Positions 44,974 through 55,857 of a DNA stretch of 64,000 nt are shown in pieces. Positions within the stretch are counted from its first letter, which is position 1. Every line of letters begins with the position of its first letter. The position numbers and the translations under genes are program-made. The notes under the pieces are model-generated. The model made no database searches. It was not told the origin of the DNA and saw nothing but the letters and a program-made list of their open reading frames with translations. The DNA is from Thalassia testudinum. Taxonomy: Eukaryota > Streptophyta > Magnoliopsida > Alismatales > Hydrocharitaceae. The stretch covers positions 38,320,501-38,384,500 of the forward strand of contig JAZHRO010000013.1 in NCBI GenBank assembly GCA_037157565.1, given 5' to 3'.

Positions 44974-46782
44974 TCAGCCAAGCGGGAAATGCGATGGAGA
45001 GGGGATGGTGAAATCAGCAGAGTTTTGTAATACAAGCACCTTAATTAAGAGCCTGGTTGGTCCAACCAGGTGCTTGTTCAGATCAACAGGCTGATGATGC
45101 AGCCCAAACCCAATCAATCTGGTGGGTTGATAGATGTGGATAAAAAGGTGTGGAACCCACCATATACTATGAAGCTCAGATGGATGTGGAAGTGAAAACG
45201 CAGGGTTTGGCTGAGTCAAATCAGCCTGGTCAGAGTAGGGGCCCGTAGAATAATCAATGAATGACGCGGAAACCCTACAGGGGTGATCAGAGAATGATGG
45301 AGCATGATATGTAGTCTGATCAGTGTTCCAAACCCGATGTGGAAATGCAATCGGCTCGGTGAGAGGTGAATCTGAATAGAAATTGAGTCCGGTTGCGGGT
45401 CGGGGTTGGGAAGAGGTTTTGATTAGTTCTGTGTGTGTAGACGAGGTGGCAACTGTGTATGAGGGCTCTTCTAGAAAGGAATGACAGGTGATTTTCTGTA
45501 AAGAGTCCTCTGGGTAACTATCAAATGCCTGAAGAGTGTCTGTAGGATGAAAGAAATCTGAATTGAGAAAAGATTTGAATTCTGGGTTGCAATCACTCTT
45601 AGCATTTTCTATTTTTGGTTCCTGAGGATTGAAAAGGAATGATTCTGTGTTATCAGTGATCTCGGGAATCAGGACCTCAGAGTCGGAGTCAGAGTCATGT
45701 GAACTGAGGTCGTAGATGGGCCTGGCGTGTTCAGGAAGGAGAATCTCTCCGCAATTATAGTTGGATCTGAAGTTGTCGGAGAGTTTGCGAAAATGAGATT
45801 CATGATTATGAATTCCACCGCAGCATAAATCATCAGATGTGGAATCAGCAGCCTGACTAGGGTCTAGCCTATATGTTAATTCTGGGTTTAAAAAGGTATA
45901 CTGTCTAGGCTCAAGCTCGAAGCTGGTAGGATAGACCCAATTAAAACCTTGCTCATCCAACTCCTCAGTTTCTGTATCATAAATTGGCATGACTTTCGAA
46001 AAATCGATCAAATTTCCTGAGGATGTTGGAGAGGGATATTCATCAAATAGAGGCCCGGAATCATATTATGTAAAAATGTGATCTTTCTCATAAGGGGCCT
46101 CATAATCTTCCCAATAATTTTCAGATCTAGGTTCTAGGCTTAGGATGTGGGTAGAATTATTAGAACCTAAGTCCGAATAACCTTCGAGGGCCACCTTATC
46201 GAAATAAGGGGCAGAATTTATACCCTCAAAATGTTCAGTTCTGATCTCATTATTGCAGGAGTTTTGGAATTCTAGGCTTGGCAATTCTCATTTTGGCTCA
46301 TCATTGTGTTCTCCTGCAATATCCCAACCTAATTCAACATTGTCTTCTATCTGGGTTGAGATTCCACAACCACTTTGTGCCACAGTCCCGAGATCTGGGA
46401 AACTGGATTGTTCCTTACTACTGTTCCAAGATGGTTCATCCTCTGTTTCGGGTATATACGGGTATTTCTGGTTGATAATTTGTTCTACTGATTTCATCAT
46501 TTCTACCCGTTTTATAAGGGCATCTTGGTGTTGTTCCCAAAGTACAGGATTTGTCAAGCATTGAAGGTATTCAGATTGGTGTAATTTTTCTATCTCAATG
46601 TATCCTGTCATGAGCATATCTCGGGTTGATCCTTTGGTAACTTCTGTCAATAGAATTTGGGCACAGATTATGATGAAAGCTGTGGTTGTTGGGACATCAA
46701 CCTGAATGTTTTCTATTGGTGTTGAGGGTTTACATTTGATTTCATAGAATTCAAGGACATCCTCAATCATCTTATCTTTCAT
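44974..46782 (-). pseudogene. Unrecognised acidic ORF, about 600 codons, in element C'
   Basis: One continuous minus-strand frame from the ATG at 46780-46782 to the stop at 44974-44976, broken by only two stops: TGA at 46288-46290 and TAA at 46066-46068, both of the kind C-to-T change gives (CGA, CAA). I do not recognise the product. The N-terminal third (MKDKMIEDVLEFYEIKCKPS onward) looks helical and folded. The rest is acidic and Ser/Glu/Asp-rich (SSHDSDSDSEVLIPEI) with many aromatic residues and no zinc knuckle, DSG, YxDD or DDE motifs. It is in the sense direction of the element and ends just before the conserved AATGGGAGGC-type 3' phrase that follows pol in element C. It could be a captured host fragment, a diverged accessory ORF or a gag-like protein without a knuckle. 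Confidence 0.6.
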
Positions 46783-48947
46783 GGATCTCAGATATTCAGG
46801 TTTTTTGAATGGTAGTCTTAATTAGTGTGGCTGCATTGTAACGACCCGGTTCCCGAGTCCCTACGAGACACAAGAACCGGACCGACTCGATTAATCCCAA
46901 GACCTAGTCGTCCAACGAGGAAGTAACCAAAAGACAGTAAAATAAACCACATTCAGCATGAATATAACTAACAGTAAGAAAGTACAGCAGTAAGGAAAGA
47001 AATTACTACAGTAGGTACCACCACAACAGTAAAACAACATTTATCATATAACAAGAACGGCAGGTAAAGAAAGTACAGCGGAAATAAAAAACTACTCACT
47101 AAAACAGAAACAAAAGAGGTACAAGGATTGTGGTAAACTCTACTGGACCCTACTTGGCCCAGCGTCCTCTGCAGCCGCCGACCCTAGCTGCTCAACACCT
47201 GGTCCTGAAAAAGGTAACGAGTGTAACACGTCAGCAAAACGCTGAGTAGAGTGGCAAACTAACTAAAGGCAACAGTAGAGTGTACAGTAGCTGTTATGTT
47301 CTATTACTTCCTTTATTCACATCTTTCAATTTTTCTCACTATTTCATTTGTTTCTCAGATCCTTTACTTGATCTCGAATGTCCTCGTGGGAACGATCTTG
47401 ATTGCAGTCTTTTCCAAAAGTAGAAGTAGCACGTGGTGCTCTCCTGGCCGGGAGAGTCCCCCGTGGTGATCCTACCCTCAATCAACCACCCCAAGGTCAC
47501 TGACAGGCGTAACGGTGACTACGGCACGCACGATAAACGCACAGGTAGCTAGCCCGCACTGGCACGCGGTCAGTCGTTTCCGTTAACGGGTGCGCCCAAA
47601 GCACAGCACGGAACCAGGGCAGAGCCCTCTCAGTAACAGGGGTCTAACCCCTCCACAGTAACCAAACCGGGGCCTTGCCCCTCCACAGTCCGCGCACCCT
47701 CGCCTGACTACCCTGGTTTGCCCTAGTGGGCCTAACAAGTCGGTGAAGGAGGCTAGCAGAACCCCGGGGCCCGTGGGGTAGCTAGTACTCTCCTAACACT
47801 ACTAGCTCTCCTCGGTACTACGTACACGAGGGCCAACAAGTCGGTACAGAGTGGCCAGTCCTAACCCCCGGGTCCCTGGGGTGGCTAGCTCAGCTCTGCA
47901 CTAAACAGGGGGACAGTCGCTCTCCTTGGTACTCCGTACTCAAGGGCCAGCTCACTTCCCCAATTCTATTCCATTCGCTTTCCAGGAGTTCCGCTCCTAC
48001 TTCCCCGTAAGGTTCCAGAACATCTTATGTCTTACTTTCCAGTTTCACGTTCTTACCAACCATGATCCCAATCATGTTTCTTTATTCATAACAGGCAGCT
48101 GTGAATTCAATTTACAGGCAGCTTCATATATTCCTTTCCATTTTTCCAAGACTGCATTATTAAATATTCCACTAGTTTTTCCATCCTAGGATTCATGCTA
48201 TATCCTAGGGTCTATCATACAATCTAATTTTCCGGTCCTAAGATTCATGCAACACCTAGGAACTATCATTCCATATATTTCTCATTCCTAGGATTCATGC
48301 AATGTCCTAGGTTCTAGTTATGGTTCCATACTTTAACAAATTTTATTAATACTTAAAGCCACTCTACCAGGTACAACGGGAGTAATGGGGGCATGATCGG
48401 GAATCCCGCGTGCCTCCGCAACTCTCAAGACTGCAACTGAACGAGGTCCTATCACAAGGATCAAACACAAGGAGTGTCTCAAAATAGTGTATAGCTACTG
48501 TAGACGGGTAGAGGAATTAATTCTGAAAAGAACGCAACTCGAATCGCGGAAAACGGAGCCCGAACGGGCCCTAAACGGGTCGAAAAAGACGATACTGTGC
48601 AAAATCAGACGTCTGGAACTCCTTTCAGACGTCTTAAACGATGGATCAGAGAATTACCTGTTCAGCGTAGTTTCCCAGACGTCCAGAAGTCTGTGGGGAC
48701 GTCTGGCCTAGCTCCCAGACGTCCGATGGTCCATACGGACGTCTGTAGGTCACTCCCGCCGTCTGGCACAAATTCCAGACGTCTGATTCGCAAAGGATGG
48801 TGAATCAGCGAACCTGCACACAGCCAACTCCCTCCCTCAGTACGGTCAGTCGACAGGAAGGAAGGAGAAGGCGGTAAACTCACCTTTTAGACGTGTGTAT
48901 GAGCTTCAAGACGTCTATCTCGCCGTTTGGCTGTCAACCCAGACGTT

Positions 48948-48973
48948 TGATTCTGGAAATTTTTCCAGAATCA
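48948..48973. other. Dyad in the family-A LTR leader
   Basis: Perfect arms TGATTCTGGAA and TTCCAGAATCA separated by ATTT; same position as 13791-13810 in the Tekay 3' LTR. Confidence 0.65.
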
Positions 48974-49485
48974 GGGCGCGACCCGGACTCTGCTCGCGAC
49001 GCCGCCCGCGTCGCACCTCGCGCTCCTGCTGCTCAGACCGCAGCAGGTCCCTCTCCGCGTCGCTCCGCGCCCCCTGCGCCCTCCGCCAGCCGGCCAAGCC
49101 GCTCCGGCGAGCTCGCCCTCACGGCAGAGCTCCGCCCTCGCACGCCGCACCTCCGCGCTCACTGCGGCCGTCGCTGCCGCCCTCGCGTCCGCTCGCTCTC
49201 GTGCACAGGAAGGAGAAGAAGGAGGAGACTATGGAGACGGGAGGGGAGGCGTGGCCCTTTTAAGGCCGCGCGAGGAGGAGAGAGGGGGTGGCAAGCCGCC
49301 TGCAGCCGCAGAGAGAGAGAGGGAAAAAGAGAGAGAGAGAGGAATCGCGGGTCTGCGCGCACAGGCGCGCAGACGACCCTCCCGTGCGAAAATAACTATT
49401 TTCCAGATGTCTGGAAACGATCCCAGACGTCTGTTCAGACGTCTGGATGTGATCCCAGACGTCTTGATCGACGTCTGGGCCTCCT

Positions 49486-49511
49486 CCCAGACGTCTTAAA
49501 AGACGTCTGGG
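49486..49511. other. Hairpin of two palindrome halves at the LTR terminus
   Basis: CCCAGACGTCTT, two bases, AAGACGTCTGGG: perfect 12-bp arms, 16 bases from the end of the LTR. Only partly preserved in the other family-A copies (13290 region and 62125 region). Confidence 0.7.
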
Positions 49512-49532
49512 GCACGCATTCGTTACATGCAT

Positions 49533-50604
49533 CTTTGAATCAGGTGGTGGAATCAAGATATAGAATCGAAGTTTGAATCAAGATGGAAGAAGGGGACTTT
49601 GTTCAGAATCAGAGGAAAGAGGGGCTATGTGAATGATTTCTGCAAAAACAAGGGAGCCGAGGCTTAGCCTCGGGGAGAATGAATTTCTATAGGAGGTTTC
49701 AAGAACCTTCTGCAAAATACTGAAGGACTGGTGGATGAGATAAGCAGGTGTTGGACCCAATCAAGACACCCAAAAATTGTTGGGTGACTATAGAGGTGCG
49801 GGGCAGATGGACCCCTTGATCAGAAAGATCGTCCACCTGAGAATTACCTGGGCAGCCAGAGAGGGTGAGTCCCGCGAAGACCCCTACACGGTAGAGTGTC
49901 CCCACGGGTTACAGGGTTTCCCCCACCCGACCTCTCTTGTTACTGAGATTCCAGGTAGACCAGAATGGGGATCTTGACCTCTTAAGTCTACCAATTTTAG
50001 ATTAAGATCAGGGTGCTTAAAGTTACACTTGAACTCTTAGGTATTTTGAGTGAGAAAGTGACCTAATTTTAAGGTTGGTTGACCTAAGGGTTTAACTTTA
50101 CCTCTTGTTCCTTTGAGAGCTTTTGGGTCCTTTCTTTTTGGGTTCAAGTGTTTAGAGAGCCAATTGTTTAGGGTTTCTCTGAATAAGTATGTTCAATCAA
50201 TGGTTTAGGCACACTTCTTTTGGATTTTCTCCATTCTTGATTTAAGTAGTGTATCTCTAAAACCCTAATGTTGAATCTTATGTTGGCTCTACTTGGTCCA
50301 TTTAACTCCTTGTTTGGGTAATTAGGGCTGAAGCAAGGATGTTTTAGCCCTTAATTACCCTTTTAAAATTGTGTGCAGGAATAGTGGTTCTGAGAACATG
50401 CCGCTATTACTATGAAAGACAGGTTACTCCTAGTTTTTCTTTGTTTTTCTCCTAGTTTTTCCTCATTGAATTTTTAGGGTTTTAATAGGAGGTTACCTGT
50501 CCTTGGAGCGACTGCGTCTATCTTTCTTCCTTTACCTGCACATAAGAGAGAGAAAAAGATTAGCAATTGTTAAAAAGAAATTCAAAGCTTCTAGAATAGC
50601 CGTT
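49533..50604 (-). other. 5' leader of element C'
   Basis: Between PBS and the A insertion. From 50604 down to about 49910 it matches the leader of element C (55063-55795) in reverse, including the phrase around GGTTTCCCCCACCCGACC. Below 49910 it diverges from C. Short frames (49578-49760 and 49699-49905, minus) show nothing recognisable and could be remains of an upstream part of the unknown ORF. Confidence 0.55.
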
Positions 50605-50605
50605 G

Positions 50606-50625
50606 CTCCCCGGTAACGGCGCCAA
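50606..50625 (-). other. Primer binding site of element C'
   Basis: On the minus strand TTGGCGCCGTTACCGGGGAG follows the LTR by one base. TGGCGCCGTTGCCGGGGA is the usual Athila/Tat site, complementary to the 3' end of an aspartate tRNA; here G is A at one position. This fixes the right-hand LTR as the 5' LTR. Confidence 0.85.
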
Positions 50626-50626
50626 G

Positions 50627-53439
50627 TGATAACGGCGTTGTGACTAGCTTTTGTTGTAGAAATTACGTTGTACTACAGCTAGTTATTGCCATCATTACAG
50701 ATATATTTTTTTCTCGGAAAATAAAAGAGTTCCCGAGGTCGAACTCAGGGAGCAAGTTGTATTCTAGAAGTACAGTGTTTCTTCTTATTACAAAAATAAA
50801 GAGAGAGAGAGAGAGAGAGATGGAAATTTGGCTTCTTCTGCTTCTCTTCTTTCTTCCTCTTTGTCTTCTCCTCGTGGTCTTCTTCTTCTGTCTTCTGTTC
50901 TTCCTTGTTTTCTCTTCTTCTTTGGCTCTCGATTTCTTCTTCTTTGTCTATCTCCTCGTGGTCTTCTCTTCTGCCTTCTGTTCTTCCTTGTTTTCTCTTC
51001 TTCTTCTGTTCTTCAGATCTTCCTCTCGTGCTCTTCTTCTTCTTTTCTTTTGCTTTCAGGACGTCGTCTCTCCTTCTTTCTTCTTTTCTTCTTCTTCTTC
51101 TTCTTCTTCTTCAGTCCTTCTATCCTTCTTCTTCTTTTGCCTTCAGGACGTCGTCTGATTTTCCAATCAGACGACTTAAATGCTGAAGCTACAGTGTCTT
51201 CCTCAGCTTCCTTCTTCTTCTGCTTTGTGTTCTCTTCTTCTTCTTCTTTTTCTTCCGCAGTCCTTCTTCTTCACCTGTGCCTGCACACTTCACGGTTTAC
51301 ACGTCAGAGGGCAAAACCTATTCTACCCTCCCCCCGTGTCTCTCTCTCTCTCAGAGTTCACTCTTAGGAAAGCTCTCCCAGAGCAACCGGGTAATTGGGA
51401 ACACGGGTCGCGCCCGGGTCCAGGCCCACCGGCGTGCGGTGGTGGGCGAGGAGTGCAGATCGGGCTTAGTCGGGTCGGGCCAGGTCCGCGGGGCGTGAGC
51501 GCGGACGAGGCCGGGTAATCGTGCGGGTGAAGGGGACCTCACCCCGTGATCTGAGGCAAACAGCTTAAGGCACTTTTTTCCTTTAAGCGCTTGCTTGCCT
51601 CGGTGAGTTTCCGAGGTGGGACTAAATGTCCCACCTCAATTGGACGCCCGCGCGGAGGAGGCAGCGGCAATCGAGGCTTCGCGCGAGGGCTTCGCCTCAA
51701 CTGCAACCTGGCACTTCGCGAAGACACCTCGCATCGCCTGGGAGCGTGACCTGGGCGCGGCGCGCCTGGAGCAGCAGGTCGAAGGAGCTTCTTCACCTCA
51801 GCAATGGCGGCGGCGAGTGAAGTTCCTGTTTACAGAGAAAGGGCCTTTCGGCCTAATTAAATACGCGGAGGACCTTCGCCGTGGCACGTCGAAGGTGGTC
51901 GGGGGGTCTGCAGGTGGTAGTGCGGAGCCTAAGGGCCGCCCTAGGTCAAACTGCGGGTTGGGAGATGGGTTTGATCGGTGGGTCTGCAGAGGGTGATTGG
52001 TGGGAAGTGGAAGGGTGGAGGTTGATCAGGGTGAGGAGGTGAAGGTTCTGCGGTGGTCGGCGAGCCGTGTGGGTTGCTGGAGTGATGGGAGCGGGTCGCC
52101 GGAGTATGGCCGGAGGTGGAGAAGGTGAGGGTGATTGGTCGGAATCGGGGACGACAGTAAAGGTTTAAAGTGAGGAAAAGGAAGAGGGGAGGAAGAGGAG
52201 AAGTTATACCTACTTAGCAGGACGAGGAGGGGCCGGAGCAGGCGACAGCTGTATCGACTGTCGCCGGAGAAGAAACTGCCCAGAGGAAGGGGCGACGGCG
52301 AGGAGAGGGCCGGAGAAGTGCGCGCTGGGTGCAGCGCGGCGCGAGAAGAGCGAGGGAAGGCAACCCTGCTCCTGGTAGTGCGGTAGGGCGACGAGGAGGA
52401 GAAGCCGTCGGAGCAAGGGGGCGTCTGTCGGAGTGGGAAGATAGGAAGTGAGGGGGTATCTCCGTCAGATCCGAGTTGGGAAGAACGGTGGAGCGACGGG
52501 GGTATTTATAGGGGCAGAATCAGAGAGGAGGGCGGAGGGAGACGACGTGTCTCCCTCGCCGAAGGACGCCGGAGGAAGGAGACCCATACTGTCCGTGCAT
52601 TCGCACGGGCGGTATGGGTGGTCGCAGCACTCAGGGGGGTGCTCCTGCGGTGGCTGACGACCCAGGGCACCCCCATTTGACCTGGCAGGCCCTCCCCCTT
52701 ACCCTGCGTAGCGCCATGCTTCGCGCAGGGTCGTCGGAGCATGGTGCTGGTCAGGTTTTGCAGGAGGGACCTGAACGCAAAGAACGAAGGAGAGTTAGGG
52801 GCCAAAATGTGAGGGTTCAAAAGTTGAGCACCAAAAAGTAAATATATGAGGACCAAAGTGTAAAGCTGGTCAAGAAGGTTTCTTCTTAGGCTCAAGTTTT
52901 TATACATGACTAATTAGGACCTAAGGATTCTGATGGTGAATTTTATTTCTATATTAAACCTTGTTTGACTGGTCAATTTACGCAAAAACCAAAATTAAGT
53001 TGTTAATTGGGCATGGTTCTCAATGTAGGTCAGAATGGGTTTCTAAGGCCAAATTGAAGGTTCTAAACCCTAGAGATTATTTTTCTATGAATTTTAGAGG
53101 GTTTATTTGATTTTTTATCTACCTCGAACCTCGTGTATTTAAGTGGGTTTATTTTTAGGGTTATAGGATGTCATTTAATTCTTTGGAGTTGCTGTAGCCC
53201 TTGTTCAGTCATCTCATCCCACTTTTCTTTTTATTAGGTTGTTTTGACCTATGTTTGGATCCTGAGCTACCCTGTTTGCAGATTGTGATGGTAAAATTGC
53301 ATTTTAACCCCTTATGACTTGTTTTCTCCTTAAACTAAGAATTCTCTAAGTTAAACCTTTCTTTGAGTTATGTAGGAGCTTTTATTCTTTGTATTAGGTA
53401 AAAATGAGCTAGTTATGGCTCATGATGAGGTTCTCATCA
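50627..53439 (-). repeat. 5' LTR of element C'
   Basis: 2813 bp, near-identical to 40615-43425, with small indels such as a longer AG run at about 50802-50820 and different TTC counts. Confidence 0.88.
52503..52510 (-). promoter_or_regulatory. TATA box of the C' 5' LTR
   Basis: TATAAATA on the minus strand inside CCCCTATAAATACCCC, preserved in both C' LTRs. Confidence 0.6.
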
Positions 53440-55040
53440 CTAGGTGAAAACTCTTCCCCTTACTCTCTCCTTTATTTCCCCCATGTTAATTTGTTGTTTC
53501 TACCCTTCGACTGCCACTGTCCATCGCCACCTTCTCCATCTCCGGCCGCCCTCTGGCGAGACGCTTCCGTCACTCCGCAACCCCACACGTCTCGCCATCC
53601 ACCTTACAACCCCCGCCACACTCCACTGAACATCCTCCACTCGTCCACAGATCGCCTACACCACCACAACTGCCCCCCGACCTAACCCATCCATCCGGCC
53701 ACAGAGCGACCTAGGCACGCACGCCTAAGCCACCCCGTGGCCTGCCACCTACCGCCTCACCTTCACCGTGACACGGCGAAGGTCCTCCTGTGGTCTGATA
53801 GAGCTGCAAGCTTCTTTTTGTGCCGTGCAGGGTATGAGCTCCAGCCGCCATTAGCGATGGCTTGAGGAGGTTGAAAGCTCGCTCCAGGTTGAAGTGCTGC
53901 AGGGTTCCAGGTCCAGCAGGTTTGGGGAAGTCTCACGCATCTAGCTGTCCAAGCAATTGTCGCTGCGAGCCCTATAGCTGCTGCAATTGGACGAAAGATC
54001 TCCTGTGGGCGCGCGAGCAACAGCAGGTGGAACATTAGTCCCACCTCGTGAACCTGTGAGTGAGGTATGCGAAATAAATTGAAAAAGTGTATACGGCTTA
54101 TCGCCTTCGATAAACAGGGGTCAGGTCCCTCGCCTACACACGCAGCGCGCCACGTGCTCGCACTCACCCTCGCCCACACTCACACCCCGCAGGCCTGGGT
54201 CCGAACCCGATTTCCCTACCGTGCACTCCTCGCCCACCACCGCATGTCGGTGGGCCTAGTCCCGAGCACGTTACTCGACCCGTATACCCGTGAATGCTCT
54301 GGGAGCGAACCTTTGAGAGATAAATACAGAGAGAGAGACGTGGGGTGGGTAGGGGTTAGGTTTTGCCTAACCCTGAATGTGCAGGGAAGCAGGAGAGGAA
54401 GAAAGTAGGAGGAGAGGAGCAGAAGAGAAGAAGAAGAGCCGCAGCTGCTGAAGAAAGAAGGAAAGGCAGAGGAGTGGCAGAGGACACTTAGCCGCACAGA
54501 GCAACTGAAGAAAGTGCAAGAAGACAGGAAGGAAGAAGCTGCAGAGAAAGGAATGTGAAGAAGAGAAATTAAAGACAGAAGAAAGAAGAGAAGGAGAAGC
54601 AGCCAAGTGCTGCAACAGAAGGAGCTGAAGAAGAAAAAGAAAAGAGGAAGGAAGCTTGCCAAGGAAAGAAGCCAAGTAGAGAAGAAGAAGAAACCAAGAG
54701 AAGAACCTATAAAGCACTGTAGAAAAGGGGCAGATAAGGCATTTGATTCAAAGAATCAGACGTTCGAGAAAGGAAAAGCAGAGAAAGAAGAGAAGGAAGA
54801 GAGAAGAAGAAAGAAAGAAAGAAAAGAAAAAAAAAAAGGAGTTTTGTTCACTCTCTCTCTCTTTGATTTTTGTAAAGTAGTAAATTGTGAATTTGTGTGA
54901 TTCTAAAATTACGTTTGTTTCCTGAGTTCGACCTTGGGATATTTTAAATTTCGAGTTATAAATTTTTATTTGTTTCCACGGAGAGCTCATCTATATTACA
55001 ACGAGATATCTGTTAAAACACGATATAGCCGCGCAAAATA
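53440..55040 (+). repeat. 5' LTR of element C, right part
   Basis: Resumes after the C' element (CTAGG at 53440-53444 is its right target duplication) and runs to a few bases before the PBS. Contains a long GA-rich tract (54395-54840). The exact LTR end is uncertain (55035-55041), because no second copy of this end lies in the window. Confidence 0.75.
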
Positions 55041-55043
55041 TTT

Positions 55044-55062
55044 TGGCGCCGTTACCGGGGAG
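55044..55062 (+). other. Primer binding site of element C
   Basis: TGGCGCCGTTACCGGGGAG, the same site and the same single difference from the usual Athila form as in C'. Confidence 0.85.
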
Positions 55063-55857
55063 CAATGGGCATTCTAGAAGCCATTAATTCACAATTTTTG
55101 ATTTACTGCTGACTTAATCTCTTCTCTTTTGTTGTAAAGGAACAGGAAAACAAGAAGGAACAAGCAACCGCACAACAACCACACCAAGGGACAGGTAATT
55201 TTCTATCCTCTCTTTCAAGCCCCTAAAATTCTAAAGAGGAAGAAAAAGAAATGTAATCTAGGGGTTACCTGGCTTTTATACGTAGTAAATCACAAGAGTT
55301 GCCTGTTTTTCAATTTCAACACATTCTATCTGTACATCCACTAAAGGTAATTAGGGCTAAAACCTTCTTGCTTGAGCCCCAGTTACCTAATCTTGAGGCA
55401 ACTAACTGGACCACTTAGATCCAACATAAGATTCCAAGCTAGGGTTTTAGAGATACACCTTCTAATCAAGAATTGAAAACCCCAAAAGAAGTGTGCCTAA
55501 GCCATTACTTGAAAAGATCTATGAAGAGAAACCCTAAGCAATCCGGCTCTTAAGTCACTTGAACCTCAAAAGACAGGACCTAATAATCTCTCATAGGAAC
55601 TAATAGGTGAAGTTGATCCCTTTTATCAATCAACCTTGAAATTAGGTCACTTTTTGCACATAAAAGGATAAAGTTCAAGTGAAACTCTAAACACCTTGAT
55701 CCTAATTAAAAGTGGTAGACTTAAGAGGTCAAGGTCCCCATTCTAGTCTACCTGGAATCTCAGTGACGAGAGGTCGGGTGGGGGAAACCCTGTAACCCTG
55801 TAATTAAAATTAGGTCTGATTATTGTTCTCCAGCAACATCACAGAGACATTGGTTGG
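55063..55857 (+). other. 5' leader of element C; gag and protease absent
   Basis: The leader matches C' up to about 55795 (GGTTGGGTGGGGGAAACC region). The RT domain then starts only about 60 bases later. A normal Athila element would have more than 1 kb of gag and protease here, so an internal deletion has removed them. Confidence 0.65.

Larger units (their letters stand above)
46837..49527 (-). mobile_element. Family-A solo LTR, minus strand, inside element C'
   Basis: 2691 bp, TGTAACGACCC to CATTCGTTACA, with exact TGCAT duplications (46832-46836 and 49528-49532). Four exact CAGACGTCTG palindromes (48606, 48776, 49424, 49436), the dyad 48948-48973, the 52-bp triple near 48185-48325, and a terminal hairpin at 49486-49511. 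It lies upstream of the unknown ORF. The long GC-rich frame 48893-49576 is LTR sequence, not a gene. Confidence 0.92.
40615..53439 (-). mobile_element. Non-autonomous Athila-related element (C'), minus strand, with a novel ORF
   Basis: Two 2.8 kb LTRs (40615-43425 and 50627-53439) differ at about 4% of sites in the first 150 bases compared by eye. They are flanked by TTAGG and CTAGG (53440-53444), a 5-bp duplication with one C/T change. Read on -, the order is 5' LTR (right), PBS, leader, ORF of about 600 codons, purine tract, 3' LTR (left). There is no recognisable gag, protease, RT or integrase. It inserted head-to-head into the LTR of its relative C. A family-A solo LTR (46837-49527) sits inside it. 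Confidence 0.85.

Noticed and set aside
48893..49576. 227-codon GC-rich + frame
   Set aside because: It lies wholly inside a minus-strand family-A solo LTR, crosses palindrome words and the dyad, and has only low-complexity Arg/Ala/Ser content.
54067..54900. Lys/Glu-rich frames
   Set aside because: These come from the GA-rich tract of the C LTR; low complexity only.
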